From assembly GCF_000720115.1 (NCBI RefSeq), contig NZ_JOIR01000017.1, forward strand, positions 124,001-188,000: DNA of 64,000 nucleotides. The letters run 5' to 3'. Source of the stretch: Streptomyces sp. NRRL F-2580 (lineage in GTDB: Bacteria; Actinomycetota; Actinomycetes; Streptomycetales; Streptomycetaceae). The translations under genes and the position numbers were made by a program. A model generated the notes under the pieces. It did not search any database, had not been told where the DNA came from, and saw only the letters and a program-made list of their open reading frames with translations. Below are positions 42,032 through 49,955 of this stretch, one piece after another; the first letter of the stretch is position 1; each line of letters opens with the position of its first letter.

Positions 42032-42799
42032 TTACGCCCTGAGCAGGGGTCGCAGGTCCTTCAGCCAGGCGTCGCGGGTGTGGGGCCAGGTGGTGGCGCA
42101 GGGGGTGCGGGCCGGGGTGGCGAGGGTCGGGTGGCGGGTGGGGGCCTCGGCGTGGACGGCGCAGCGGTGGGATTCCGCGCGGGTGGTGTTCGGGGCGTGT
42201 TCGTCCTCGGGGTCCGGCTCGGGGTCGGCGGCGGCCGCGAGGTCGTAGGCGCGGGCGGCGGTGAGGAGGGTCTCCTCGCCCTCCGGGCGGGCGCGCAGCA
42301 GCATCAGCCGGGCGAAGTCGTCGGCGGCGTCCTCCTCGGTGCGGGCGCCGTTGTCCGGGAGGTCCAGCGCGTCCACGAGCGCGTGGCCGGCCTCGTGGTA
42401 GAGCGTCTCGCGTACGACGTCGGCGAGTTGGTCGTCCGATGCGGGGGAGCCCGCCTGTTCGAACAGTGCGCGTTCCTCGGCCAGGTCGTCGTAGCAGAGC
42501 TCGATGCGGTGGGCGGCGGGGTCGTAGCCGGTGCCCTGGCCGGAGCAGGAGCGGGCGACGACGGCGACGCCGTAGGGGAGGGTGAGGTAGGCGTTGAGGT
42601 CCGCGAGTACGGGGTCGGCGACGGCCCGGTCCCGTAGGAAGCGGTGTGCGGCGCGGTCCGCGGCGGCCGGTTGTTCGTAGCGGAGCGCGAAGCCGTCCAC
42701 CGGTCCCGGCGCCGGCTTCGGCTGCGCCGACAGGCATCCGGTCGTCACCGGCAGCAGCGCGGCAGCGCACAGCGCCAGGGTTCCCCAGCGTCTTGTCAT
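42032..42799 (-). CDS. DUF4344-like metallopeptidase lipoprotein
   Basis: A 255-residue exported protein. A signal segment with a lipobox-like TTGC (Cys22) precedes a domain with the zinc-binding HEAGH at 135-139 (ETLYHEAGHALVDALDLP) and a following conserved acidic EEDAADDFARLML that provides the third ligand in DUF4344-type putative metallopeptidases. Four further Cys are present. Substrate is unknown. The start ATG 42799 gives a standard signal peptide. It is divergent from the STAND NTPase gene, 170 bp away. Confidence 0.72.
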   Translation of the reverse strand: MTRRWGTLALCAAALLPVTTGCLSAQPKPAPGPVDGFALRYEQPAAADRAAHRFLRDRAVADPVLADLNAYLTLPYGVAVVARSCSGQGTGYDPAAHRIELCYDDLAEERALFEQAGSPASDDQLADVVRETLYHEAGHALVDALDLPDNGARTEEDAADDFARLMLLRARPEGEETLLTAARAYDLAAAADPEPDPEDEHAPNTTRAESHRCAVHAEAPTRHPTLATPARTPCATTWPHTRDAWLKDLRPLLRA

Positions 42800-42969
42800 C
42801 GGGTCAGCGTACGAGTGCACGAGCCCTCCCCGGGTCTCCTCGGCATTCGTCAATTGCGGTCTCTTTCACTCCAGTTAGCTCTGATCTCGCTCAGATTCCC
42901 TCGCGTTCGTGTCCCTCACGCACGACACTTGGGGATCGACTCGACCGGAGCTCTCTGAGGGGGATGCCC

Positions 42970-45900
42970 ATGCGGGACAGCCATCGAGGTGAGGCCGAGC
43001 AGTTGCTGGGGCGGGCCGTGGACGAGGCGGCTGGGCAGGCGGCGGGTGCGGCGGTGGACAGAGCGGCGCTGCTGGCGCGGGGCAAGGAGGCCCTGGACGC
43101 GCTCGCCGCGAGTGCGGCCCCCGAGTACGAGGCGTACGTACGGGCCCTGGACGAGGCGGCGGCCGGAGACGAGTCGCTCGGTGAGGCCTTCCGGCGCGGC
43201 AACACCTCGACGGCGGCGCTCGTGACGGCGGTCGCCGCGGCCGCCGCCGTCGGGGCGGACCTGTCGTTCGGCGTCGCGGCCGGCACGGCCCTGACGGCAG
43301 GCGCCGTCGTGGGCATCGCGGGGGCGGTGGCGACGGTGGCGAAGGTGACGGCGCTGCACCTGCCCGCCGCGAACCGGCGGGCAGGTGAACTGGGTCGCCC
43401 CGGCGGGCCGGAGCAGCTGAGACTGCAGTGGCTGTCGGCGCTGGAGGTACGCGGGATACGCCCCTTCCTGGAGCAGCAGCGCGCGGTGGCCGCGGCGGCG
43501 CGGGCAGCGCGGCCGGTGGCCCGGCCCGCGGCCCTGGCCGCTCCGCTGCGCGGTACGGACCGCAGCGCGGAGGCCCGGCGGCGCAGTGCGCTGGAGCAGT
43601 CGTTCGGGCAGCTCCCGGACCCGTCGGGCCCGTTCGTGGGCCGGCGCGCCGAGCTGACGCGGATCGCGCAGTGGGTGCAGGCGGCGCGGGCCAGTACGGA
43701 GACCCGCCCGGTGGTCGTGGTGCTGCACGGCGAGCCGGGAGTGGGCCGTACGGCGCTGGCGCTGCGGGCGGCGCACGCCGTGCGGGACCAGTTCCGGGGC
43801 GCGTGCGTGGTGGACCTGCGGGGCGGGTCCACCGTCGGGGACCCCGGGGAGGCGCCGCTGTCGACGCGGGAGGCGCTGCTGCACCTGATGAACCGGCTGG
43901 GGGCGCCGCGCGAGCAGTTGCTGTTCCGCGAGGGGGCCTCGGCGGAGCAGCAGGTACGGCGCCTGGGCGAGCTGTACCACCAGCACCTCCAGGGGCTGCC
44001 GGTGACGGTGCTGCTGGACGACGCGGTGGACGCGGCGCAGGTGCGGGTGCTGGTTCCGGAGCGCTCGGAGAGCCTGGTGCTGGTGACGGCGCGGGAGCCG
44101 CTGGAGCTGCCGGTGGACCTGGCGGCGTGGGTGTACCAGCTGCCGGTGGAGCGGCTGGCGGCGGACGAGGCGGCGGAGCTGGTGGGGGCGGGCGGCGCGG
44201 CAGGCGCGGCCCGGGCGCTCGGCACGGCCGGGGCGGGGGCCGACGGTGCGGCCGATGCCGGGGCCGCGGCGCGCGCCGCCGCTGCCCTGGTGGAGCTCGG
44301 CGGCGGGCTCCCGCTCGCCCTGCGCATGCTGGCCCCGCTGGTCCGCGACGGCGCGGTCCCCGCGGCGGTCGGCGCCGCGCACCCGGTGGAGGCCGCCCTG
44401 CGCGCCGCCGACGCCCGTCTCGCCGAGCCCGCGCGGCAGCTGCTGCGGCGCCTGCCCCTGGCCGGGCGGGCCTCCCTCGGCGGTGCGGCGGCGGCCGCGC
44501 TGGCCGACGTACCGGAGCAGGCGGCGCTGCGGACGCTGGAGGAGCTGTGGGAGGCCGGGCTGATCGAGCGGGTGCGCGGCCAGCGGTTCCGGATGCACGA
44601 CGCGGTGCGCGCGTACGCGGCGCGGCGGTCGGCGGCGGACGAGGACCGGGCCGGGGCCGCGGCGGCGCAGGAGCGGCTGATCCGCAACTACGCGCAGCTC
44701 GCGGACTCGGTGATCCGGATGGTCGACGGGAAGATGTCGACGCGGGCGAACCGGTTCGGCGGCCACGGCTTCGTGTCGCTGGATGCGGCGCTGCGCTGGC
44801 TGGACGACGAGTCGAGCTTCATCACGGCGGCGCTGCGGCATTCGGAGGACGTGGACCAGCAGGCGGTGCTCGACCTGCTCGGTGCGCTGTGCGACTTCTG
44901 CCTGTTGCGCGGGGACCTGTACCGGCTCGGTGAGATCGACGAGCTCACGCAGGCCGTGGAGGCGGGTCGGAAGGGGCCGGAAGGGCAGGCGGGGCAGCAG
45001 GGGCGGCTGGTGCGGTCGGTGCAGTGGCGTACGGGTATCGCGGCGCGGCAGCTGGGCGAGCTGGACAAGGCGCGCACGACGCTGACGTCGGTGGTGGACC
45101 AGTACATGGAGGCCCATCAGGAGGCGGGGGCGGCGATGGCCCTGGTCTCGCTCGGCATCACCCTGCACCACCAGGGCAATCTCCCCGAGGCCGCGGCCCG
45201 CATCCGTGAGGCGCTCGTGCTCCAGGAGCCGGCGGAGCTGGCGGGCGACCGGGCCTGGGGCCTGCACGCGCTGGCGGCGGTGGAGCGGGACCTGGCGCAC
45301 CTGGCGGAGGCGACGCGGCTGCTGGAGGTCTCGCTGGCCCTGCACCGGGAGAGCGAGAGCGTGCACGGTGAGGCGTGGGCGCACTTCCAGCTGGGGCAGG
45401 TGCACCTGCGGTACGGGGACGTGGGGCGGGCGGAGGAGGAGCTGCGGCTCGCCCTCGACCTGTACGGGCGGACGCGCGACGACCGTGGCGAGGCCTGGGC
45501 GCTGACCCAGCTGGGGCGGGCGCGGGTGGTGGCCGGGGATCCGGGGCCGGCGGTGGAACGGCTGCGGGAGGCGCTGGCCCGGCACCGGGAGGCGGAGGAC
45601 GCCCGCGGCGAGGCGTGGACGCAGTACTACCTCGGGCAGGCGCTGGAGGAGGGCGGCGGGCGCGACGAGGCGGTACGGGAGCTGGAGCGGGCGCGGACCA
45701 TGTTCTCGCGGATGCGGGACGTGTACGGGCTGGCGCACGCGCGCCACCACTCAGGCCGGGTGACGCGCGACCAGCGGGCGGCGCAGACGGGCAACCTGCG
45801 CAACTCCGGCTTCGCCCGTCAGCTGCTGGTGGACGCGCGGGCGGACTTCCGGCGGATCGGGCTGGCCCACGGCGAGGCGTGGACGTGCCTGGAGCTGGCG

Positions 45901-46254
45901 GTGATCGACGCGGGCAACGGGCGGCTGTCGCAGTCGCTCGGCCTGTGCGAGGAGGCGGTGCGGCTGTTCATCTCGTACGGGGACCGGCGCGGGGAGGACT
46001 GGGCCCGCTTCCTGCGGTGCACGATGCTGCCGTACGCGGTGCCGGGCGCCCCGGAGGAGGCGCGGGCGGAACTGGCCCGGCTGGCGCAGTCGGCGCATCC
46101 GGCGCGGGACGGCCGGCTGGAGGACTGCCTGGAGACGTACGGGGTGGTCCTGGGCCGTGGCGTGGACCCGTCGGAGGGCTGGCAGGCCTGGCGGCTCGGT
46201 CTGGTCCCGAACCTCCACTCGCGCGAGATCATGGGCGTCCCGCGGGCGGCGTGA
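42970..46254 (+). CDS. STAND (NB-ARC) NTPase with TPR sensor, no DNA-binding domain
   Basis: A 1094-residue protein. Residues 1-140 are a non-homologous N-terminal region with a hydrophobic Ala/Gly segment (about 78-128) that could insert into a membrane. An NB-ARC module follows: P-loop GEPGVGRT at 254-261 (Arg where Lys is expected), Walker B TVLLDD at 346-351, a winged helix and an MHD-type RFRMHDAVRAYA. The C-terminal half (about 600-1000) is TPR-like, with repeated RGEAW/HGEAW at 40-residue spacing. ATG 42970 is preferred over 42964 for ribosome-site spacing. It is a signalling or immunity-type NTPase with unknown ligand. Confidence 0.82.
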   Translation: MRDSHRGEAEQLLGRAVDEAAGQAAGAAVDRAALLARGKEALDALAASAAPEYEAYVRALDEAAAGDESLGEAFRRGNTSTAALVTAVAAAAAVGADLSFGVAAGTALTAGAVVGIAGAVATVAKVTALHLPAANRRAGELGRPGGPEQLRLQWLSALEVRGIRPFLEQQRAVAAAARAARPVARPAALAAPLRGTDRSAEARRRSALEQSFGQLPDPSGPFVGRRAELTRIAQWVQAARASTETRPVVVVLHGEPGVGRTALALRAAHAVRDQFRGACVVDLRGGSTVGDPGEAPLSTREALLHLMNRLGAPREQLLFREGASAEQQVRRLGELYHQHLQGLPVTVLLDDAVDAAQVRVLVPERSESLVLVTAREPLELPVDLAAWVYQLPVERLAADEAAELVGAGGAAGAARALGTAGAGADGAADAGAAARAAAALVELGGGLPLALRMLAPLVRDGAVPAAVGAAHPVEAALRAADARLAEPARQLLRRLPLAGRASLGGAAAAALADVPEQAALRTLEELWEAGLIERVRGQRFRMHDAVRAYAARRSAADEDRAGAAAAQERLIRNYAQLADSVIRMVDGKMSTRANRFGGHGFVSLDAALRWLDDESSFITAALRHSEDVDQQAVLDLLGALCDFCLLRGDLYRLGEIDELTQAVEAGRKGPEGQAGQQGRLVRSVQWRTGIAARQLGELDKARTTLTSVVDQYMEAHQEAGAAMALVSLGITLHHQGNLPEAAARIREALVLQEPAELAGDRAWGLHALAAVERDLAHLAEATRLLEVSLALHRESESVHGEAWAHFQLGQVHLRYGDVGRAEEELRLALDLYGRTRDDRGEAWALTQLGRARVVAGDPGPAVERLREALARHREAEDARGEAWTQYYLGQALEEGGGRDEAVRELERARTMFSRMRDVYGLAHARHHSGRVTRDQRAAQTGNLRNSGFARQLLVDARADFRRIGLAHGEAWTCLELAVIDAGNGRLSQSLGLCEEAVRLFISYGDRRGEDWARFLRCTMLPYAVPGAPEEARAELARLAQSAHPARDGRLEDCLETYGVVLGRGVDPSEGWQAWRLGLVPNLHSREIMGVPRAA

Positions 46255-46678
46255 ACGCCGGTTGCCTCCGGCGGGTCGGCGGGTCGGCTGGGGTGGGGCC
46301 GGTTGGCTGCGCCGCTCGGGCGGGGTCGGCGGGGGGCCGGTTGTGCCGGGGCCGGTTGGCTGCGCCGCTCGGGCGGGGTCGGCGGGGTGCCGGTTGTGCC
46401 GGGGCCGGGCGCGCGCCGGGGCGTCTCCTCGGGCGCCGAACGTGTCGGGGGGTCGGAGGGCCGAGGCACCTTGCGTTCGACGCCCTGGCCGGTTCGGGGG
46501 CCTCCTGGAAGTTCACCCGGCGCATGTGCCGGTTCATCGACTTCATCAGGGCCCACACCCCCAGGGCGAGGGCCGCGAACACGATGAACCCCAGGATGCC
46601 GGGCGTCACCTTGTTCTTGTCGAAGGTGTCACCCGCCAGCGGGAGGAGCTGGGTCAGTGCTGCCTGCGTAGCGCTCAT
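46229..46678 (-). CDS. Small membrane protein with C-terminus replaced by a dispersed repeat
   Basis: It starts 2 bp after the mca stop and encodes MSATQAALTQLLPLAGDTFD, a transmembrane helix (about 27-45) and MNRHMRRVNFQEAPEP. This part resembles a small actinomycete membrane protein normally found after mca (from memory). From about residue 64 the frame enters the 99-bp repeat (ARASNARCLGPPTPRHVRRP) and runs on for about 85 residues of Arg/Pro-rich sequence, overlapping the STAND gene end by 26 bp. The native C-terminus appears lost. Confidence 0.65.
   Translation of the reverse strand: MSATQAALTQLLPLAGDTFDKNKVTPGILGFIVFAALALGVWALMKSMNRHMRRVNFQEAPEPARASNARCLGPPTPRHVRRPRRRPGARPAPAQPAPRRPRPSGAANRPRHNRPPADPARAAQPTGPTPADPPTRRRQPAFTPPAGRP
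46301..46406. repeat. 53-bp tandem duplication
   Basis: Two 53-bp units, each GGTTGGCTGCGCCGCTCGGG plus CGGGGTCGGCGGGG plus GCCGGTTGTGCCGGGGCC (one base differs), start at 46301 and 46354. The second merges into the 99-bp repeat at 46389. Confidence 0.87.
46389..46487. repeat. 99-bp dispersed repeat (copy 2)
   Basis: Identical over all 99 bp to 22476-22574, in the same orientation. It sits after the STAND gene stop and supplies codons about 64-96 of the small membrane gene on the other strand. Confidence 0.93.
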
Positions 46679-46680
46679 AG

Positions 46681-47562
46681 CTACGCATTCTCCCGGATGC
46701 CCGCGAAGAGGTCGGACTCGGGGAGCGAAGTGTCGACGAGCGACTTCGCGAGCTCGTACTCCTCCGTGGGCCAGACCTCCTTCTGGACGTCCATCGGGAC
46801 GCGGAACCAGCCGCCGTCCGGGTCGATCTGCGTGGCGTGCGCGATGAGCGCCTTGTCACGGATCTCGAAGAAGTCGGCGCACGGCACGTGGGTGGTCAGG
46901 GTCCGCTCCTTGCGCTCGAACTCCTTCCACCGCTCCAGCCACTCGCCGTAGGGGGACTCCATGCCGCGCGCGAGCAGTGCCTCGTGCAGGGCGATGGTGC
47001 GCGGCTTGTTGAAGCCCTGGTTGTAGTAGAGCTTCTGCGGCTGGTACGCGGGGCCGAACTCGCCCTCGGGGTACTTCTCGGTGTCGGCCGCGCCGTCGAA
47101 GGCCACCATCGTGATCTTGTGGGTCATGATGTGGTCGGGGTGCGGGTAGCCGCCGTTCTCGTCGTAGGTGGTGACGACCTGCGGCTTGAAGGCGCGGATC
47201 TTCTTCACCAGCTCCCCGGCGGCCTCGTCGACGTCCGCGAGCGCGAAGCACCCCTCGGGCAGCGGCGGCAGCGGGTCCCCCTCCGGAAGGCCGGAGTCCA
47301 CGTAGCCGAGCCATTCCTGCTCGATGCCGAGGATCTCGCGGGCCTCGTCCATCTCCTTGGCGCGCACCTCGTGGATGTTCTCCTCGATGTACTTGTCGCC
47401 CTGGAGCTTGGGGTTCAGCACGGAGCCGCGCTCGCCACCGGTGCAGGTGACGACCAGCACCGGAACCCCCTCGGACACGTACTTGGCCATGGTGGCCGCG
47501 CCCTTGCTCGACTCGTCGTCGGGGTGGGCGTGGACGGCCATCAGTCGAAGCTGCTCGGTCAA
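46681..47562 (-). CDS. mca: Mycothiol S-conjugate amidase
   Basis: A 293-residue LmbE/MshB-family zinc amidase that cleaves mycothiol S-conjugates to mercapturic acids and GlcN-inositol. The zinc motif HAHPDDE is at 11-17, with GGYPHPDHIMTH further on and a near-full family match through LTTHVPCADFFEIRDKALIA. The start is TTG at 47562 (AGAGGATCC 7 bp before it). An internal ATG at 47541 would lose the first strand. The presence of mca marks a mycothiol-making actinomycete. A SigR-like promoter lies upstream. Confidence 0.95.
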   Translation of the reverse strand: MTEQLRLMAVHAHPDDESSKGAATMAKYVSEGVPVLVVTCTGGERGSVLNPKLQGDKYIEENIHEVRAKEMDEAREILGIEQEWLGYVDSGLPEGDPLPPLPEGCFALADVDEAAGELVKKIRAFKPQVVTTYDENGGYPHPDHIMTHKITMVAFDGAADTEKYPEGEFGPAYQPQKLYYNQGFNKPRTIALHEALLARGMESPYGEWLERWKEFERKERTLTTHVPCADFFEIRDKALIAHATQIDPDGGWFRVPMDVQKEVWPTEEYELAKSLVDTSLPESDLFAGIRENA

Positions 47563-47930
47563 GACAGGATCCTCTGCGATTCGGCGCGACGGTCGGCTTC
47601 TATATTGACTCCTCCTCTCAGCAATCGACGACGAGGGGGGATTCCTGACTCACGCCGCTCGTTCGCCCCGCGGACGGTCGAGTCTTACGCGATCGGCGCC
47701 GGCCGGGTTGAGACCAGCCCGGACCTCACTGACAGCGACATGCCGCCGGCGGCGCCAGGTCCTTCTTCCTGAACCCGGGCATCCCTGCGCGTTGCCGTAG
47801 GGGCGCCGTCCGAACCCCGGCCGTTCGATGCCGATCCGATTCCTCACGGGCCGCAGGGCCATGGCATGCTCCAGTTGTCAGGCGACCGGCCGGCGGCAGG
47901 ACGGGGCGCCCCCGCAGAGAGGAAACGATC
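47563..47930. other. Divergent intergenic region, mca / DUF4307
   Basis: 368 bp without a gene. On the mca side there is the SigR-like GGAAT box (47641-47645) and an AT-rich TATATTGACTCC stretch (47600-47611). The DUF4307 side is GC-rich with an AGAGAGGAAA ribosome site. No RNA gene was recognised. Confidence 0.55.
47620..47645 (-). promoter_or_regulatory. SigR-like promoter of mca
   Basis: On the minus strand GGAAT (47645-47641), an 18-nt spacer and GCT (47622-47620) match the SigR consensus GGAAT-N18-GTT except one -10 base. mca belongs to the SigR thiol-stress regulon in S. coelicolor. Confidence 0.5.
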
Positions 47931-48344
47931 ATGAGCGCGGTGCGCGAGGGACTGCCTGAGGGCCGGTACGGCCGGTCGGCGGACGAGCGTGCGGACCGGA
48001 AGCTCAAGATCATCGGTGCGGCGCTGGGCGCCGTGCTGCTGGGTGTGGTCGGCTGGATCGGCTGGGACTACATCGCGGGACAGAGCGTGAGCGCCGAAGT
48101 GATCAAGTTTCAGGTGATTTCGGACACCGAGGTCAAGGTGCACCTGGAGGTCCGCAAGGAGGCCTCGGTCACCGGGGTCTGCTCCCTGAGCTCGCAGGAC
48201 AAGGAGCACGGCGAGGTGGGCCGTGCCGACTTCACCTTCGCCCAGCCCGAGAGCCGCGTGGACGAGGTCGTGTCCCTGAAGACGACGAGCCGTGCCACGA
48301 TGATCGAGCTGGTCGGCTGCCAGCCGGCGGGTTCCGCCCGCTGA
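47931..48344 (+). CDS. DUF4307 membrane-anchored protein
   Basis: A 137-residue protein with a cytoplasmic N-terminus (RYGRSADERADRKLKIIGAA), one transmembrane helix (about 27-48) and an exported DUF4307 domain (VIKFQVISDTEVKVHLEVRK, with Cys in VTGVCSL and LVGCQP, likely a disulfide). The family is common beside mca in actinomycetes and has no known function. GAGAGGAAA precedes the ATG. It is divergent from mca and followed 128 bp later by greA. Confidence 0.85.
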   Translation: MSAVREGLPEGRYGRSADERADRKLKIIGAALGAVLLGVVGWIGWDYIAGQSVSAEVIKFQVISDTEVKVHLEVRKEASVTGVCSLSSQDKEHGEVGRADFTFAQPESRVDEVVSLKTTSRATMIELVGCQPAGSAR

Positions 48345-48472
48345 GGCTTGACGACGCGGCCGACGGGGCAATGAGCCTCTGGGGTCCTCCCTCTTTTCTT
48401 CCCGAATTGTTAGGCTCGTGGTTTCGTCCGCCGCTGGCGGCTTGTAGTCCCCTGTACCGACGAGGAGCACCC

Positions 48473-48970
48473 GTGACCCAGACGAGCGAAAGCGTCACCT
48501 GGCTGACCCAGGCGGCGTACGACCAGCTGAAGGCGGAGCTGGACTACCTCTCTGGTCCCGCCCGCACGGAGATCGCCACGAAGATCGCAGCCGCCCGCGA
48601 GGAGGGCGACCTGCGCGAGAACGGTGGCTACCACGCGGCCAAGGAGGAGCAGGGCAAGCAGGAGCTCCGGGTCCGCCAGCTCACGCAGCTCCTGGAGAAC
48701 GCCAAGGTCGGCACCGCGCCCGCGTCCGACGGCGTCGTCGCCCCCGGCACGCTCGTGAAGATCGCCTTCGACGGCGACGAGGACGACACCATGGAGTTCC
48801 TGCTGGCCTCCCGCGAGTACGCCTCCTCGGACTTCGAGACGTACTCCCCCCAGTCCCCGCTGGGCAGCGGCGTGCTGGGCAAGGCGATCGGCGAGGACGC
48901 CGAGTACGAGCTGCCGAACGGCAAGAAGGCCTCGGTCAAGATCCTGGACGTCAAGCCCTTCACCGGCTGA
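48473..48970 (+). CDS. greA: Transcription elongation factor GreA
   Basis: A 165-residue protein. Residues about 9-85 are the antiparallel coiled coil with the catalytic acidic tip (ARTEIATKIAAAREEGDLRE), which enters the RNA polymerase secondary channel and triggers cleavage of backtracked RNA. Residues about 88-165 are the FKBP-like domain (PLGSGVLGKAIGEDAEYELP). The GTG start at 48473 has AGGAG 6 bp before it. It is monocistronic, with a strong terminator downstream. Confidence 0.95.
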   Translation: MTQTSESVTWLTQAAYDQLKAELDYLSGPARTEIATKIAAAREEGDLRENGGYHAAKEEQGKQELRVRQLTQLLENAKVGTAPASDGVVAPGTLVKIAFDGDEDDTMEFLLASREYASSDFETYSPQSPLGSGVLGKAIGEDAEYELPNGKKASVKILDVKPFTG

Positions 48971-49022
48971 TCACCCTCGGTCACCTTCTGATTTTCCGCT
49001 TCACCTTTTCCGCTTCACGCAA

Positions 49023-49061
49023 CGATGCCCGGCCGGGTTCGGTTCTCCCGGCCGGGCATCG
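49023..49061. terminator. Strong bidirectional terminator after greA
   Basis: CGATGCCCGGCCGGG (49023-49037) pairs perfectly with CCCGGCCGGGCATCG (49047-49061) over a 9-nt loop, between greA and the convergent ABC permease gene. TACGTACGTACG follows. Confidence 0.85.
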
Positions 49062-49097
49062 TCGTACGTACGTACGCGTGCGGATACGCGCGCCGTC

Positions 49098-49955
49098 CTA
49101 CGCCGTCGCCGAGCGGTACTTGCGGACCGCGAGGGAGCGGAAGACCACGATGATCAGCAGCGACCAGAGCACGGACGCCAGGATCGGGTGCTGCATCGGC
49201 CAGGCGTCCGGGACCGGGTAGCCCTCCGGGAGGTTGCCGAAGAGCTCGCGGGCCGCCTGGACGGTCGCGCTGAAGGGGTTCCACTCCGCGATGGTCCGCA
49301 GGAACGGCGGCATGTTCTCGGACGGGACGAAGGCGTTCGAGATGAACGTCAGCGGGAAGAGCCAGATCAGTCCGCCCGAGGTGGCCGCCTCCGGGGTGCG
49401 CACCGACAGGCCGATCAGGGCGCCGATCCAGGAGAAGGCGTAGCCGAGCAGGAGCAGCAGCGCGAAGCCGGCGAGGACCTCGCCCATGCTGGTGTGGGTG
49501 CGCCAGCCGACGAGCAGGGCCACGACCGCCAGGACGAACAGGGTGAGCGTCGTCTGGACGAGGTCGGCGAGGGTGCGGCCGGTGAGGACCGCGCCGCGGG
49601 CCATGGGCAGCGAGCGGAAGCGGTCGATCAGGCCCTTGTGCATGTCGTCGGCGATGCCCGCGCCCGCGCCGGCCGTGGCGAAGGTGACGGTCTGCGCGAA
49701 GATGCCCGCCATCAGGAACTCGCGGTAGGCGGCGGGCGAGGTGGTGTCGCCGACCATGATCGAGCCGCCGAAGACGTAGCTGAAGAGCACGACGAACATC
49801 ACCGGCTGGATCACGCCAAAGATGATCATCTCGGGAATCCGGGACATGCGGATGAGGTTCCGCTTGGCGATCACCAGGGAGTCGTTGACGCCCTGGACGA
49901 TGCCGCCGCGCGGCCGGGGCGCGGTCAGGTCAGTGGTCGGGGAGGTGAGGGTCAC
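49098..49955 (-). CDS. DrrB-type ABC-2 transporter permease
   Basis: A 285-residue ABC-2 permease with six helices. Family features include RNLIRMSRIPEMIIFGVIQP near the N-terminus, DMHKGLIDRFRSLPMARGAV (the DrrB-like loop) and SENMPPFLRTIAEWNPFSAT. The GTG at 49955 overlaps the ATPase stop by 4 bp. With its partner it should export a hydrophobic small molecule, as DrrAB does for anthracyclines. The substrate is unknown. Confidence 0.9.
   Translation of the reverse strand: MTLTSPTTDLTAPRPRGGIVQGVNDSLVIAKRNLIRMSRIPEMIIFGVIQPVMFVVLFSYVFGGSIMVGDTTSPAAYREFLMAGIFAQTVTFATAGAGAGIADDMHKGLIDRFRSLPMARGAVLTGRTLADLVQTTLTLFVLAVVALLVGWRTHTSMGEVLAGFALLLLLGYAFSWIGALIGLSVRTPEAATSGGLIWLFPLTFISNAFVPSENMPPFLRTIAEWNPFSATVQAARELFGNLPEGYPVPDAWPMQHPILASVLWSLLIIVVFRSLAVRKYRSATA

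Noticed and set aside
42646..42969. An N-terminal extension of the STAND protein
   Set aside because: It would be translated from sequence inside the divergent DUF4344 gene. The ribosome site and ATG at 42970 are better.
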